Source: Paracamarosporium sp. OC-R06-R3 (lineage: Eukaryota; Ascomycota; Dothideomycetes; Pleosporales; Didymosphaeriaceae). Taken from it: a DNA stretch of 64,000 nt. The notes under the pieces are model-generated. The model made no database searches, was not told where the DNA came from, and was given only the letters and a program-made list of their open reading frames with translations. Each line of letters starts with the position of its first letter. Within the stretch, counting starts at the first letter, position 1. A program made the translations under genes and the position numbers. Of this stretch, positions 37,294 through 46,621 are shown piece by piece. The DNA is taken from positions 558,001-622,000 of the forward strand of contig JACVRA010000050.1 in the NCBI GenBank assembly GCA_019828545.1, written 5' to 3'.

Positions 37294-38527
37294 GTCGGGT
37301 TTCCTTCTATGGCGTTAATCCCTTAGAATGCGAACTTGAGCTAGTGAGTATACATGAATTTATAGATAGCAAGAGCATTGTAGGTGGAGTTTACGGATAT
37401 TATTTCGGAGCTACAGAAGAAGATCAGCATAGCTTTCGTATGTCTTGAGGAGATAGGAACGCTATACCCACAAAATGAGGAATGCCAAGTGTTCAAGGTG
37501 TTTCTAGCGCTTGAAAGTGCGGGGCAGGCTGTCACAGTGGAACCATCAAGGTCCGGGACTGGGGTTGACTTGAGAGAGGAAATATATGCGTAAATTCTTA
37601 AGGCATATATCAAGCCAATTTGTGGAATTTGTTTCGATTCTAGCCTTGAGGTGGGGAGAAATCATGCACGATCCATGAGCCTAGAGCACGTGACTTGGCA
37701 CCCAGTACAGGAGGGCATAACGCCGCTTTTGGTTCTTCAAAACGATGTTTATCCCGCATACTAAATAGTGATGCAATAAGGAAAACAGATTCGCTTATGA
37801 AAGCAGACTCTGTATCTTGCAAAATAATGAGCGGGAACCTCTTCATGACGAAAACCTAAGATGCCAGACGGTTACTATATATCGGAACGTAAACTTCTAA
37901 TGGTATACTCCACAACTAGCATACGCTCTAAGTACAATCAGCATCTTTTCTTTTTTGAAAAAGTACTGGGTATAGGCTACCTACCATGAAGCTACTTAAG
38001 CTTACACTAATTACGCATGAAAAGATGAACATTCCGTAAAGACAGGATAGATTATGATACAACGCTAGTACATTTCTCCCTGGGCTTTTTTTCTCGCCCT
38101 ACATTCCCTCCTCACCATCATTCAATCTGACGGTAAGGAGAAATCGCCTTATTGATCGTTCATCTCACTCTACCCTATATCCAAGTATATAATTGTAGTT
38201 AATAAGCTATAGAGCGGTATAACGCGGCATCTTTACCGAAGAGCTAGTTAAGCTATAGATGCGGGAAGAGCCGAGAGGCATAATGCTACTATTACAAGTA
38301 ATACCCGTCAGTGATCAAGAATGACCAATGAGTGACGCAGATCATCATCGTGCACAAATTAGCAGGGCTCAGTTCAGAATACAATTCATAATTGTAAGCC
38401 AACCTGCTGAAGAATAGGTGATCGATTTAATACAAGGTTTAATTTAATAGTAAATATATAAAGGAGTAAGCATTATACGCAGGCGGCCTAGGCCGCCCTG
38501 CCCAGTGGAATGTTTTCCTAATGTAGC
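37294..38527. other. AT-rich spacer with a dispersed-repeat copy
   Basis: 1.2 kb between two minus-strand genes. It contains the left copy of a short dispersed repeat (38094-38190). Otherwise no gene is recognised; the 90-codon frame at 37341-37613 is unsupported. Confidence 0.5.
38094..38190 (+). repeat. Short dispersed repeat, copy B
   Basis: About 97 bp starting CTCGCCCTACATTCCCTCCT and ending near GTATATA. It aligns by eye at roughly 75-80% with 44118-44217. Differences are mostly transitions plus small shifts. Copy B lacks the tRNA-like head that precedes copy A. Confidence 0.6.
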
Positions 38528-41500
38528 CTACTGCGCCTTTCGCGCGTGATCCCCGTCCAGGTTGGTGAAGTCAATTATGCCGACAAGACTCTCAACCTGC
38601 GTGATGAGGTCGTTGAGGTCTGCGATGATCATGTTCGACATGACCTCCATAACAGCGAATGCTGAGTAGCCCGCTTCCTGCATGTGCTTGCTGCTCAAGA
38701 TGTCAGGGTCCAGCAGGCTGAGCTTCTCGGAGAGGTGATACGACTTGGGCAGCTCTATTCGGGGCGGCAGTGAGCGGCCAGTGGAGACGCTAGCAGAGAG
38801 CTGGAACAGCACCAAAGTAAGGCGCTCCTCGGTAGCGTTGATGGGCCCGATGAGTCGCGAGAGATCCTTGAGCCAGGTGCGGTCGCCCGTGTGATAGTGT
38901 AGGCCTTTGTCTGGGTTATTGGGCGACCAGACCTGCGTCGCGTAGGAGAGTAGTGAGACATACTCGAGGAGGCTGCGTTAATGATTAGGTTGATGTTTCG
39001 CGGTCTAGGAAGCAGGGGTGGAAGTACTTACATGCTGAGCTGGGACAGGATGTTTTGGAAAACTTTCACTGGGAAGCGTCCGCCCAGACTCGGTTCGTAT
39101 TTCTGAAGGTATACGTTATGCTTGGCCTGAGAACTTAGGAACATGACCTGGTTGAACATGGCTTTTCGGGTGTGGGTCAAGACGCGTCCGTGGCTATGCT
39201 TATCGTTCGCGTCGCCCTCGCTGCCGCGAATCCTGGATTTGATGGTAGCGTGAACGACAGCGTGGTAGTTGGCGAGGAGCTCCATGATGACGGCCATCTG
39301 CGAACGAAGAAGTCCTCTGGCGGTAATGGGGTACGGGAGGTAGGTAAAGATGATCGACGCGACCGTACCCCATAAAACGCAGGCCACACGCAACGCTGCC
39401 ACGTAGTACGGCGGGAAAACATAGATCCCCGTTGACTCAGCAGCTACGACGCCTATCTTCTTGACTTGAAGTTCATAGCCGATGGATAGGACTTCAGTGA
39501 TGAAGATAACGAGCCATCCGATTATGTACTTAGGCCATCTAAGCAGGAAATACATCTGCAGGAATGCCGTGAACCACATAATGACGATGACGCCGCTGCT
39601 TTATGTTAGCTTGTAACCTGAACTACGAAGTGGAAGACCTACGGAACTTTGCCGTCAGGAATATACCAAACAGCGTAACAAATGATCAGCGCTGCGAAAG
39701 AACCGAGAATACGAAGGATATAGGACACTCCAGATTGTCCCGCTGACATGTTTGCTCCGATAGCGGAGATGATCACAGACCAAATGAGACGGTAGTGAGT
39801 AAAAATTTCCTGAGTCTGATGAAGGTATGCGATAATGGCACACGACATGGTAGCACTGGTCCACGGTTAGCAGCAGAAACGAAGAACAGAATCTGAAACG
39901 GCTTGCCATGCTGATCTGAACCCGAAACTAAGTTCAGGACCCTTGAGGGTTGTCTGGAAACTTCGAATCTTGGATCCGAACCTTTCGTACGCGTTTTTAG
40001 GTGGAAGATGATCGATATCGTGTGTCATTCGATTTGATGTACTCCACATCATGTTCTTCGCCTCCTTGGCACTAGGCCTGTCGTCATCCGGTAATGGAGT
40101 CTCTGTCGTGTCAAACATGCTCAGAAACCAATTCCATGTCCTCTTGAGGGAAGGTACGATGAGACGATTTTTCGACATAGTTCCGTTCGCAACGAGTTCA
40201 TCGGAAAAGTGTGATAGGTTAAGCACTGCCATACCGGTGCTGTGAATCTGTTCGATTTGTTAGATGTACAAGAGCATTTTGCTTTGCGAAGGGCTTAAAA
40301 AGCCGGATCTCTTACTCACCATGTGTTGGATGTATAGAATCAGATACAATTGTTGGCGATCTCTCTCCAAACCATTACCGGCCGGCTGGCCCGCTTGTTC
40401 AAATTGATCGTGGCTAGTCAGTTTTTCCAACTGAGCAGACGTAAGGCCTTCGCTGTCCGCCCACGCTATCAAAGCTTCAGCTCTTCTCTTCATGAACTCG
40501 TCTAGTTTCTCTTCCAGCACTTGCGAGAACTGCGGATGCCCAGGCTTAATTATGCGGTCGTCCGCCTCAAGATCCATCTCATCCACTTTGGCAACACCTG
40601 GGATAAAGCCGAAAAATCTCCTCTTTCCTGGTCGAGGGATGACCTCCAGTTGGAGTCCAGCATGCTCGAGCCCATCTATCAACATTTCAATAACGCTGTT
40701 TGCAGAGTCAAGAAGGACACCAATCGAGTGTCGCCATATCTTGTCATGTGCTCCCGGGCTAACATCTCCGACATCAGTTTCATCACTGTCCATTTGGGAT
40801 TCGAAATCGAACGGGATCCAACCTCCAGCTTCCTGGATCCGTCTCAGGATGTCCGGAAGATGGGCCATACCGCTCCTACACATCGGTCGTCAGTACGCAT
40901 TTCTGCAAAGCGGAGGGTGCACTACTGGATAGGGAAACTCCGGAGCTTACAGTGGCATCAGGATCCGGCGACAAAGATCACTCGTGTGACCGATATTTTT
41001 TGCGGAAAGCTTTCCCCAAGCGATCTCTCGTTTCGCCATAGCGAGCTCTTGATGCATCTTGACGTACAAGCCCTTGACTGCGGCCATCTTTTCTCGCAGT
41101 TCGGGGCTACCTGGACTTGTTTGCCTGGAGTTGTCCACAGGAAATGTTGGGTTCGTTTGTAGCGTCTGCAGATACTCTCCAGTGCCTGTAAGCATGTTGC
41201 GAACGGCGTGAAGGAATTGTTCCTGAACTTCAAATATCTCGGTTCGGCACGTGACAGGATATACGAGTATTCCGCTTACGAAGGAAATCGCAACACCGGT
41301 GAAGTAACACCGTATGGTGAGATAGATCAAACTCCAACATTGATGCCATTCGTGGAATCGTGAGCAGGATGTGTATTGGACAATGACAAAGATGTTGTAC
41401 AGGATTGTCGGGATGAGAAGTGCAGGGTACCTTGCCTGCACGGTGTTGCTCACTAGGATATTGAAAAAGAGCCAAATGCCCGTGACGGCTTCCAATGGAT

Positions 41501-41950
41501 TAGCTTGAAGATCTTCCTTATTGCACACTGTGCCCTACATACCGCTTTGTGAGGAGTTATACTGGTGCAGATCCTGTGGATCGGTATGCTTCCTGGCCTG
41601 TATACCAGACCATGTAGAGAGCATAGTGATCGGAATCGCAATAGCAGTCAACAGACAGATGCCGAAGGTCAGTTCGATCAGTTTTGCTCGGGGCAAGACG
41701 TTAACCGTGACAACGGCAATGATGGACACGAGGAAACCTAGGGACGTGTAAACCTCGGACACAGCAGTGCTCTGGTAGATACCCAGGGAAATGGCCACTG
41801 GTATGGATCCTCTGCGGTGCACCTGTTAACTTCGCGCTTGTCAGAGCCCACGGCTGGGTCAACACACTTGAACATTTGAATAACCATCTTGCGATCAATC
41901 TGTAGCGAATCCCAACTTGCCCGCAGACGGGCTTTTGAAAGCGGTGCCAT
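38528..41950 (-). CDS. FUSC/ArAE-type integral membrane transporter (aromatic acid exporter-like)
   Basis: Large polytopic membrane protein of the fungal ArAE_2/DUF2421 group, related to FUSC and bacterial aromatic-acid exporters. Eight exons: 41868-41950, 41543-41811, 40951-41488, 40320-40875, 39907-40247, 39643-39855, 39032-39595, 38528-38972; 1002 aa. The first TM bundle lies in exons 2-3 (GSIPVAISLGIYQSTAVSEV, LGFLVSIIAVVTVNVLP, AVTGIWLFFNIL). A soluble segment follows, then the second bundle in exons 5-7 (ACATMSCAIIAYL, YILRILGSFAALIICYAVWY, YIIGWLVIFITEVL). The C-terminal soluble domain includes LLSYATQVWSPNN. Intron 5 (39856-39906) has a GC donor (GCAAGC), which joins FRSA to CATMSCAII exactly as the family requires. 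Intron 6 ends in AAAGCAG, a tandem acceptor. Export of phenolic acids is inferred from the family and the nearby esterase. Confidence 0.85.
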
Positions 41951-42141
41951 CTTGCGGGTCCTTGCCCTAGTGCAAGCGTGAGACGAGCCAGGCTCGATGT
42001 ACGTGGAGTGCGGGAAAGTAGCTCGCAACGGAGGGGAATGAAGCAGCGAGAAAATTGTCGTGGGCCAGCAGGGCGATATAATATGTACAAAACAGACGTC
42101 GATTGTTCCTTCTTAAGAGGCGCTCAAGGCATGAATGACGT

Positions 42142-42168
42142 GCCGCTGCCGCTGCCGCTGCCGCTGCC
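42142..42168 (+). repeat. (CCGCTG)n hexanucleotide repeat
   Basis: About four tandem units in the upstream region of the membrane transporter gene. Confidence 0.7.
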
Positions 42169-42477
42169 CCGAGGTGGGACCGCTCCTCGTAGCTTCGGCC
42201 GATCAGGTTCAAAGGCGTTTTTTCGGAATACTAGTCACACCCAGCATACCTGTGGGTTTATCAAACATAGGCCAAGAGGGCGTTATCCGAATTACATTGG
42301 TCGTTGCTTCTGAGGTTTGTGCAGCGTCACCGGACACTTTACATACACCAATGCTACCTTCGCCCGCTATTTTGAAAGCAGCCTCCGTTCGATTTATTCT
42401 TACATCTTCTGGCAAGCCGTCTCGAGCTGCTTAAATTCGACTACATCGGCGTCGCATTGTTCCCGCCCAGAGATGGC

Positions 42478-43229
42478 TTACGTTTCGCGCACGTCGATCG
42501 AGGCAATTTTCGTCTTCCAACGTACGGCTCGCCTTAAGACTTCCTCCAAGCGCTTGTCCTCATGATTCACTTCGAAAAACCTCTCCACCGAAGAAGACAG
42601 CAACCAAGGCTTGTTTGGCGTGAAGCCTAGCTTGATTCTAAATTCTTCACACAGCTCCAGTGTCCACGCTCCCATCATGTGCCCACCCGGCTGCTCAGTG
42701 GGGGAATCGCGATGACAGATCTTCTGGGTGTGAGGGCTCCAATTGGTGTGGATATGTGCTTGGAATCATGTTTCTAGGCTGTCCACGTCTTCGAGGTCAG
42801 CGGGAAGAGCACTGGTGCTCCGTAGAGGAAGCCGACGGCTGCAGTGACGAAGTCGCATTGCGGCGTATGTTTGATAATATCTCTACGGTATGCGAGGCCT
42901 TTGCATTTGTGCACGTATTTGAGATTTCCTGGGAGTGAGACTGCACTGTCCTGCACGGTTTCCATGTTTGGCTAGACACAGTCTACCAGGTCGGAATGGT
43001 CCATGAAGAGCGACAGGTGTATTCTGCGGCAGGGTATCGAGCTGTCAGTGGCAGCTAGAAGAGATAATTCGATTGCACGGACCCTGGCGAATTGACGTGG
43101 GGTGTCAAGAGACAGTTAAGACCGCTCAGGGACTGGGGCTTCGTGTGAAGGAGGTGTGTGCAAACCAAGATGGACAATGAGATCGTTTGCTCTCCAAGTT
43201 CGACGAGGAGGAACCGCTGTCAGCTCTGG
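42478..43229 (-). pseudogene. Decayed protein-coding gene, family unknown
   Basis: Coding-like minus-strand segments are interrupted by stops. At about 43119-43229 reads PELTAVPPRRTWRANDLIVH. After an in-frame TAA (43116-43118) reads LDTPRQFARVRAIELSLLAA. After a TAG (42972-42974) reads LPGNLKYVHKCKGLAYRRDI and CDFVTAAVGFLYGAPVLFPL. Another segment at 42478-42678 holds MMGAWTLELCEEFRIKLGFT. Codon composition looks protein-like over 700 bp. The TAG could be removed by a 36-bp GT-AG intron, but the TAA has no good splice escape. I do not recognise the family. It might instead be a real gene with introns I have missed. Confidence 0.35.
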
Positions 43230-44069
43230 GCTGTTGATCAGTTATGATTACACGGCGTTATGGCGGACAGACTGTTCGGTACGCTCGCCTACCGATTACG
43301 GTACCGTATCTACCTATAGCAGTGACCAGTGGCTTCATCGGGTTCCATAGACATCCCCAGAAGCTGTCGCCACTTTCAAGATGGTAGCGCCAGCGTTTGT
43401 ACGTGCGCACGATAATCGCCAGAGACAAGTCCTCGCCACGGGGGGTGAGCTAATTCGTGTCCGCCAAGCCTACCTTAATGAAGGTTAAATCAAGCTCTAG
43501 TAGTTCTCACAATGATCTAAGAATGCTTGTAGGGGACATTTAGCTAACGTCTTAATCCTATCTTCAGTCTTAGAGATAGATCCCAAACTAATAAAAGTGT
43601 TGTAGATGAGAGTAGCTTGTGCTGCAATCCTTAGTAGCGGATACGGACTAGTGCAGGGTTACCGCTGCAGCGCTCGAAACTCGGCGCAAATAACGGCCAA
43701 TCCTCGGATCATCGTGGCTACCACGTCTGCGAGGTTACTCGGCCGAGCTGTCGGACTGCGTCTCGTCAAGCAAATATTATCTCTAGAATTAAGTTAAACA
43801 ATTTCCAGAAGCGTGCAGAAATGACAGTAGACGTGCAAACACAGCTGTAACAAGGCGCACGATCCAAATCGGAGGCGAAGATTTGGGAGCGACTAAGCAG
43901 GGGCTGTGAGGTGCGTCCAGCCCCTCTAGACCTCGAAGTTGCCGTAGGTCCACAAAAGCGACCTTTCTTTTCACTTTTAGAAAGCTAGAAGCTGTTCTTC
44001 GAGGCCTGAAAAATTTATCCTGGTACTTACATTTTTGAGTTTACTTGTAGGTTATCAGATATGTGAAAC
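43230..44069. other. Intergenic spacer, no gene seen
   Basis: No coding or RNA gene recognised. Near 44029 a CATTTTTGAGTTTA string resembles the sequence directly after the tRNA-Gly gene (44342-44355). It may be the tail of a lost tRNA copy. Confidence 0.4.
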
Positions 44070-44124
44070 GCATCGGTGATTTAGTGGTAAAATTAGCCGT
44101 TGCCACCCAGTTTCGGCTCGCCCC
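44070..44124 (+). pseudogene. tRNA-Gly 5' half (pseudo-tRNA)
   Basis: 55 bp with only three mismatches to the first 55 bases of the intact tRNA-Gly at 44267, including the anticodon loop and its putative intron. It breaks off before the T-arm, where dispersed-repeat sequence (copy A) begins. The T-stem, T-loop and 3' acceptor strand are missing, so it cannot fold as a tRNA. Confidence 0.75.
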
Positions 44125-44217
44125 ACATTCCCTCCTCATCACTATTCAATCTGACAGTAAGGAAGGATTACCTTGCTGATTGTTCATCTCTTCCTCTACT
44201 ATTTACATAGGTATATA
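44118..44217 (+). repeat. Short dispersed repeat, copy A
   Basis: About 100 bp starting CTCGCCCCACATTCCCTCCT and ending near GGTATATAG. It is related to 38094-38190. Its start coincides with the break in the half-tRNA, so together 44070-44217 has the form of a tRNA-headed SINE-like unit. A simple insertion into a duplicated tRNA gene would look the same. Confidence 0.6.
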
Positions 44218-44266
44218 GAGATCAAATTTTCGTAAACTTCAACAATCACAGTTAACAACAACACCA

Positions 44267-44344
44267 GCATCGGTGGTTTAGTGGTAAAATTAGCCGTTGC
44301 CATCCAGTTTCGGCTAGCCCCGGGTTCGATTCCCGGCCGATGCA
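44267..44344 (+). tRNA. tRNA-Gly (GCC) with a putative 7-nt intron
   Basis: The acceptor stem GCATCGG pairs perfectly with CCGATGC, with discriminator A at 44344. The T-arm is CCGGG-TTCGATT-CCCGG. The D-arm contains box A (TGGTTTAGTGG). The anticodon stem AGCCG/CGGCT closes a 14-nt loop beginning TTGCCA. That is seven bases longer than a normal loop, so I place a 7-nt intron at about 44303-44309 after position 37. Anticodon GCC. A T6 polymerase III terminator follows directly (44345-44350). Confidence 0.9.
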
Positions 44345-44350
44345 TTTTTT
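44345..44350 (+). terminator. Pol III terminator of tRNA-Gly
   Basis: Six T residues immediately 3' of the tRNA. Confidence 0.8.
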
Positions 44351-45398
44351 GAGTTTTATAGACTTTTAATGGTGTGTTGTGGAGAGATGGGGTTGTTGTT
44401 GACGCGGGTGCGGGTGCGGGTGGCGGCGTGACCAAGCGGCGGTTACTTCGCGGAACTCTTACTTACACCAACGCGAATGTTTTTTAGACTACATTTCATT
44501 CTACGCGTCCATGTCCTTGCGTGTCGCGCCTGCTTTCTCTCTCCTTCTTTTGTTAAAAAAAAAAAAAAACAAAACCATCTGATGTCAATTCTTCTAGGAT
44601 GGCGTGAAGTAGGTAGTGGGGTGGGGTATGTAGAGTGTATCTGATTCTTATTCACAATGAATTGCTCATCAGTTTTCAAGGTTTCAATTCCCTCCTTCTC
44701 TCTGTGTTTAGACGCATAGTACGCAGACGCAAGAAGCAGACTACGAGAAGCCATTGTTGATGGAATATATACAACCATTAGAAGATCGAAAAGTAATGCA
44801 GTGTATCAAGAATTGATTCCAAATATTCATCTTACTATTCTAGTTTTGCTGGATCAACATCGAGGTATTAGGATGTCTTCAGAACTGAAGTATATTCTTA
44901 GAGCATGCAGGCATTCATATCCATCACCAAAGCTAAACGTCTCCTGGAATGTAGTGTAAAGCTTCCAAAGCCACTACCTAAGTTCCATTGTCAGCCGTTC
45001 GCAACCTTTCATCACCCTTATACCACCGCCGTGGCGCTTCTTGACCCTCCGAACTTAACCTCCGGCATTGAGAAATAAGCCCTCACATCCTTCAGTCTCA
45101 TGTTGGCGCAGTGGCAAAATTCGATTTGGGGGTACCAACATCAAGTTTCCAGATAGTGGACAACTCTCAGAATAGTCACTGATCACTCTCTATTTCATCT
45201 GAGTACCCTTGAACTAGCTCAGATACCCAAACCCAATCGAGTTCAATACTCGTCGAAGCCCACAGCCCGGCTGACAGTCTTGTTGAGTTCAACGGACACA
45301 CTGAAATCCTTCGAAGTTGTTCCAGTCTGGTCTGTCCCTCCTTACACAAACAAGCTTACTCAACTATCTCTCTTCTTATCTCCGCACCTTAGGACCCT
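44351..45398. other. Spacer with A-run, no supported gene
   Basis: It contains a 15-bp A run at 44555-44569. The 111-codon minus frame at 44443-44778 reads through the complement of that run and is unsupported. A string at 45107-45145 has a box-A-like start (TTGGCGCAGTGG), but no cloverleaf could be drawn. Confidence 0.45.
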
Positions 45399-45887
45399 TT
45401 ACTCTCCCTTTCTCTCTACACTCTCAGGCCTCTTCCTCATCCTTCCCCTCTCCAACCACCACGCCAACCAACTAATCGCTAACAATCCGCTAAAACCCCT
45501 CTTCTGTGGTGACCCATCACCAAACTGCGGATCCATCCATGCCGCGCCAGGATAAAGAATCCCAGAAAGCGCTGGCACATAGTACAGATGAATTAGCACC
45601 AACACGAAATTTACGTATATCTTTGCTTGGGCTGGAGCCCACGAAACATGAGTGTAATACAACACGAGAATACCGATTAGGAGTCCGGTGGTCATAGTTT
45701 GGCCATTATGGAAGCGAGCGTGCGGGGGCCAGTTGGGATTCTTGACGTGCGTCTCACTGGGTAACGTCAGTGGGGTTGGCGAGAAGTGAGGGAAGTGGAC
45801 ACCTTACTTCCAGTCCGCTGCATACGGTCCGAACATTGTTATGAGTGCGACTAGACTGAATATAACGCTGCCCGCTGAAAAGACCAT
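45399..45887 (-). CDS. Small predicted multi-TM membrane protein, unknown function
   Basis: Two exons (45808-45887 and 45399-45756; 51-bp intron, phase 2) encode 145 aa. The first exon gives MVFSAGSVIFSLVALITMFG, a TM segment, followed across the junction by ADWNETHVKNPNWPPHARFHNGQT, which has the look of a conserved polar loop (quoted by its ends). Then come TMs at TTGLLIGILVLYYT, AKIYVNFVLVLIHLYYVPAL and LLAISWLAWWLE. The tail is basic. Small four-TM proteins with a WNETHVKNP...HARFHNGQ loop are widespread in filamentous fungi as uncharacterised families; I cannot name a function. Correct splicing into one continuous motif supports a real gene. Confidence 0.7.
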
Positions 45888-46621
45888 GGCTTGCTAGGAT
45901 TCTTGACTTGTGACTTCAAGGATTACAATTTTTGGGGAGCGGCTGGTCTTGATCGTTGATGAGTGGGTCAGGCAGTGTCGCTATATGTGCGTATATACGT
46001 GTTTTCAATAATGGGATGGATTAGAAAGATTACGCAGTGATAATGTATCTGCTAGGAGTTTTGGGTTTGCAGAGTTGCTGATGTTCGTCGGTTGGCGTCA
46101 CTCTTCGGAGTGGCTGGGGAACATATGACGTATTACGGACTTCGTCCGTTCGACGCTGCGACTCTTGTTAAGGCCATTTCGGGAAACGAAGTGACTAAAC
46201 AGGCAATCTTTACGACAGCGGTAAAATGCCGACAATTGCCAACACATCTGCTTGCGAGATGTTACACTGCTTCTGAAACCCGAGTTGTTGCACCGCAGCA
46301 CATTTGATGAGCCTGCGTGTGGCTACAAATCTGGCTACATATGCGCGATGTCGTCGCCACAAAATTTGCCTTTGTATTTTTTGGCTCATCCACTGATGAA
46401 GACGGTAATGAAACACTCAAACTCTTGCAAGGCTCCAGACATTTAGCTTTCATAACACAGTAATGCTAAACACGATACAATAAGACCAATAGGACACCCT
46501 ACCCTATAGGTCTTACCAGATTTTCTACTACTCGTGCCAAAGACCACTCAATGTAATGCACCTATCTCCAAGACGCCCAGCGAGGTATCAGAATCTGAAA
46601 CTCATTGACAGGCGTGCCGTG
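45888..46621. other. Intergenic spacer, no gene seen
   Basis: Promoter of the small membrane protein and 3' region of the next minus-strand gene. Several 60-70-codon frames overlap on both strands; none is supported. Confidence 0.5.

Noticed and set aside
44121..44128. CCCCACAT motif outside the cluster
   Set aside because: Lies inside the dispersed repeat next to the half-tRNA, so not counted as a promoter site.
44443..44778. 111-codon minus frame
   Set aside because: Runs through the complement of a 15-bp A run, giving a Phe run; no conserved content.
45107..45145. tRNA-like string with a box-A-like start
   Set aside because: No acceptable T-arm or acceptor pairing; at most a relic.
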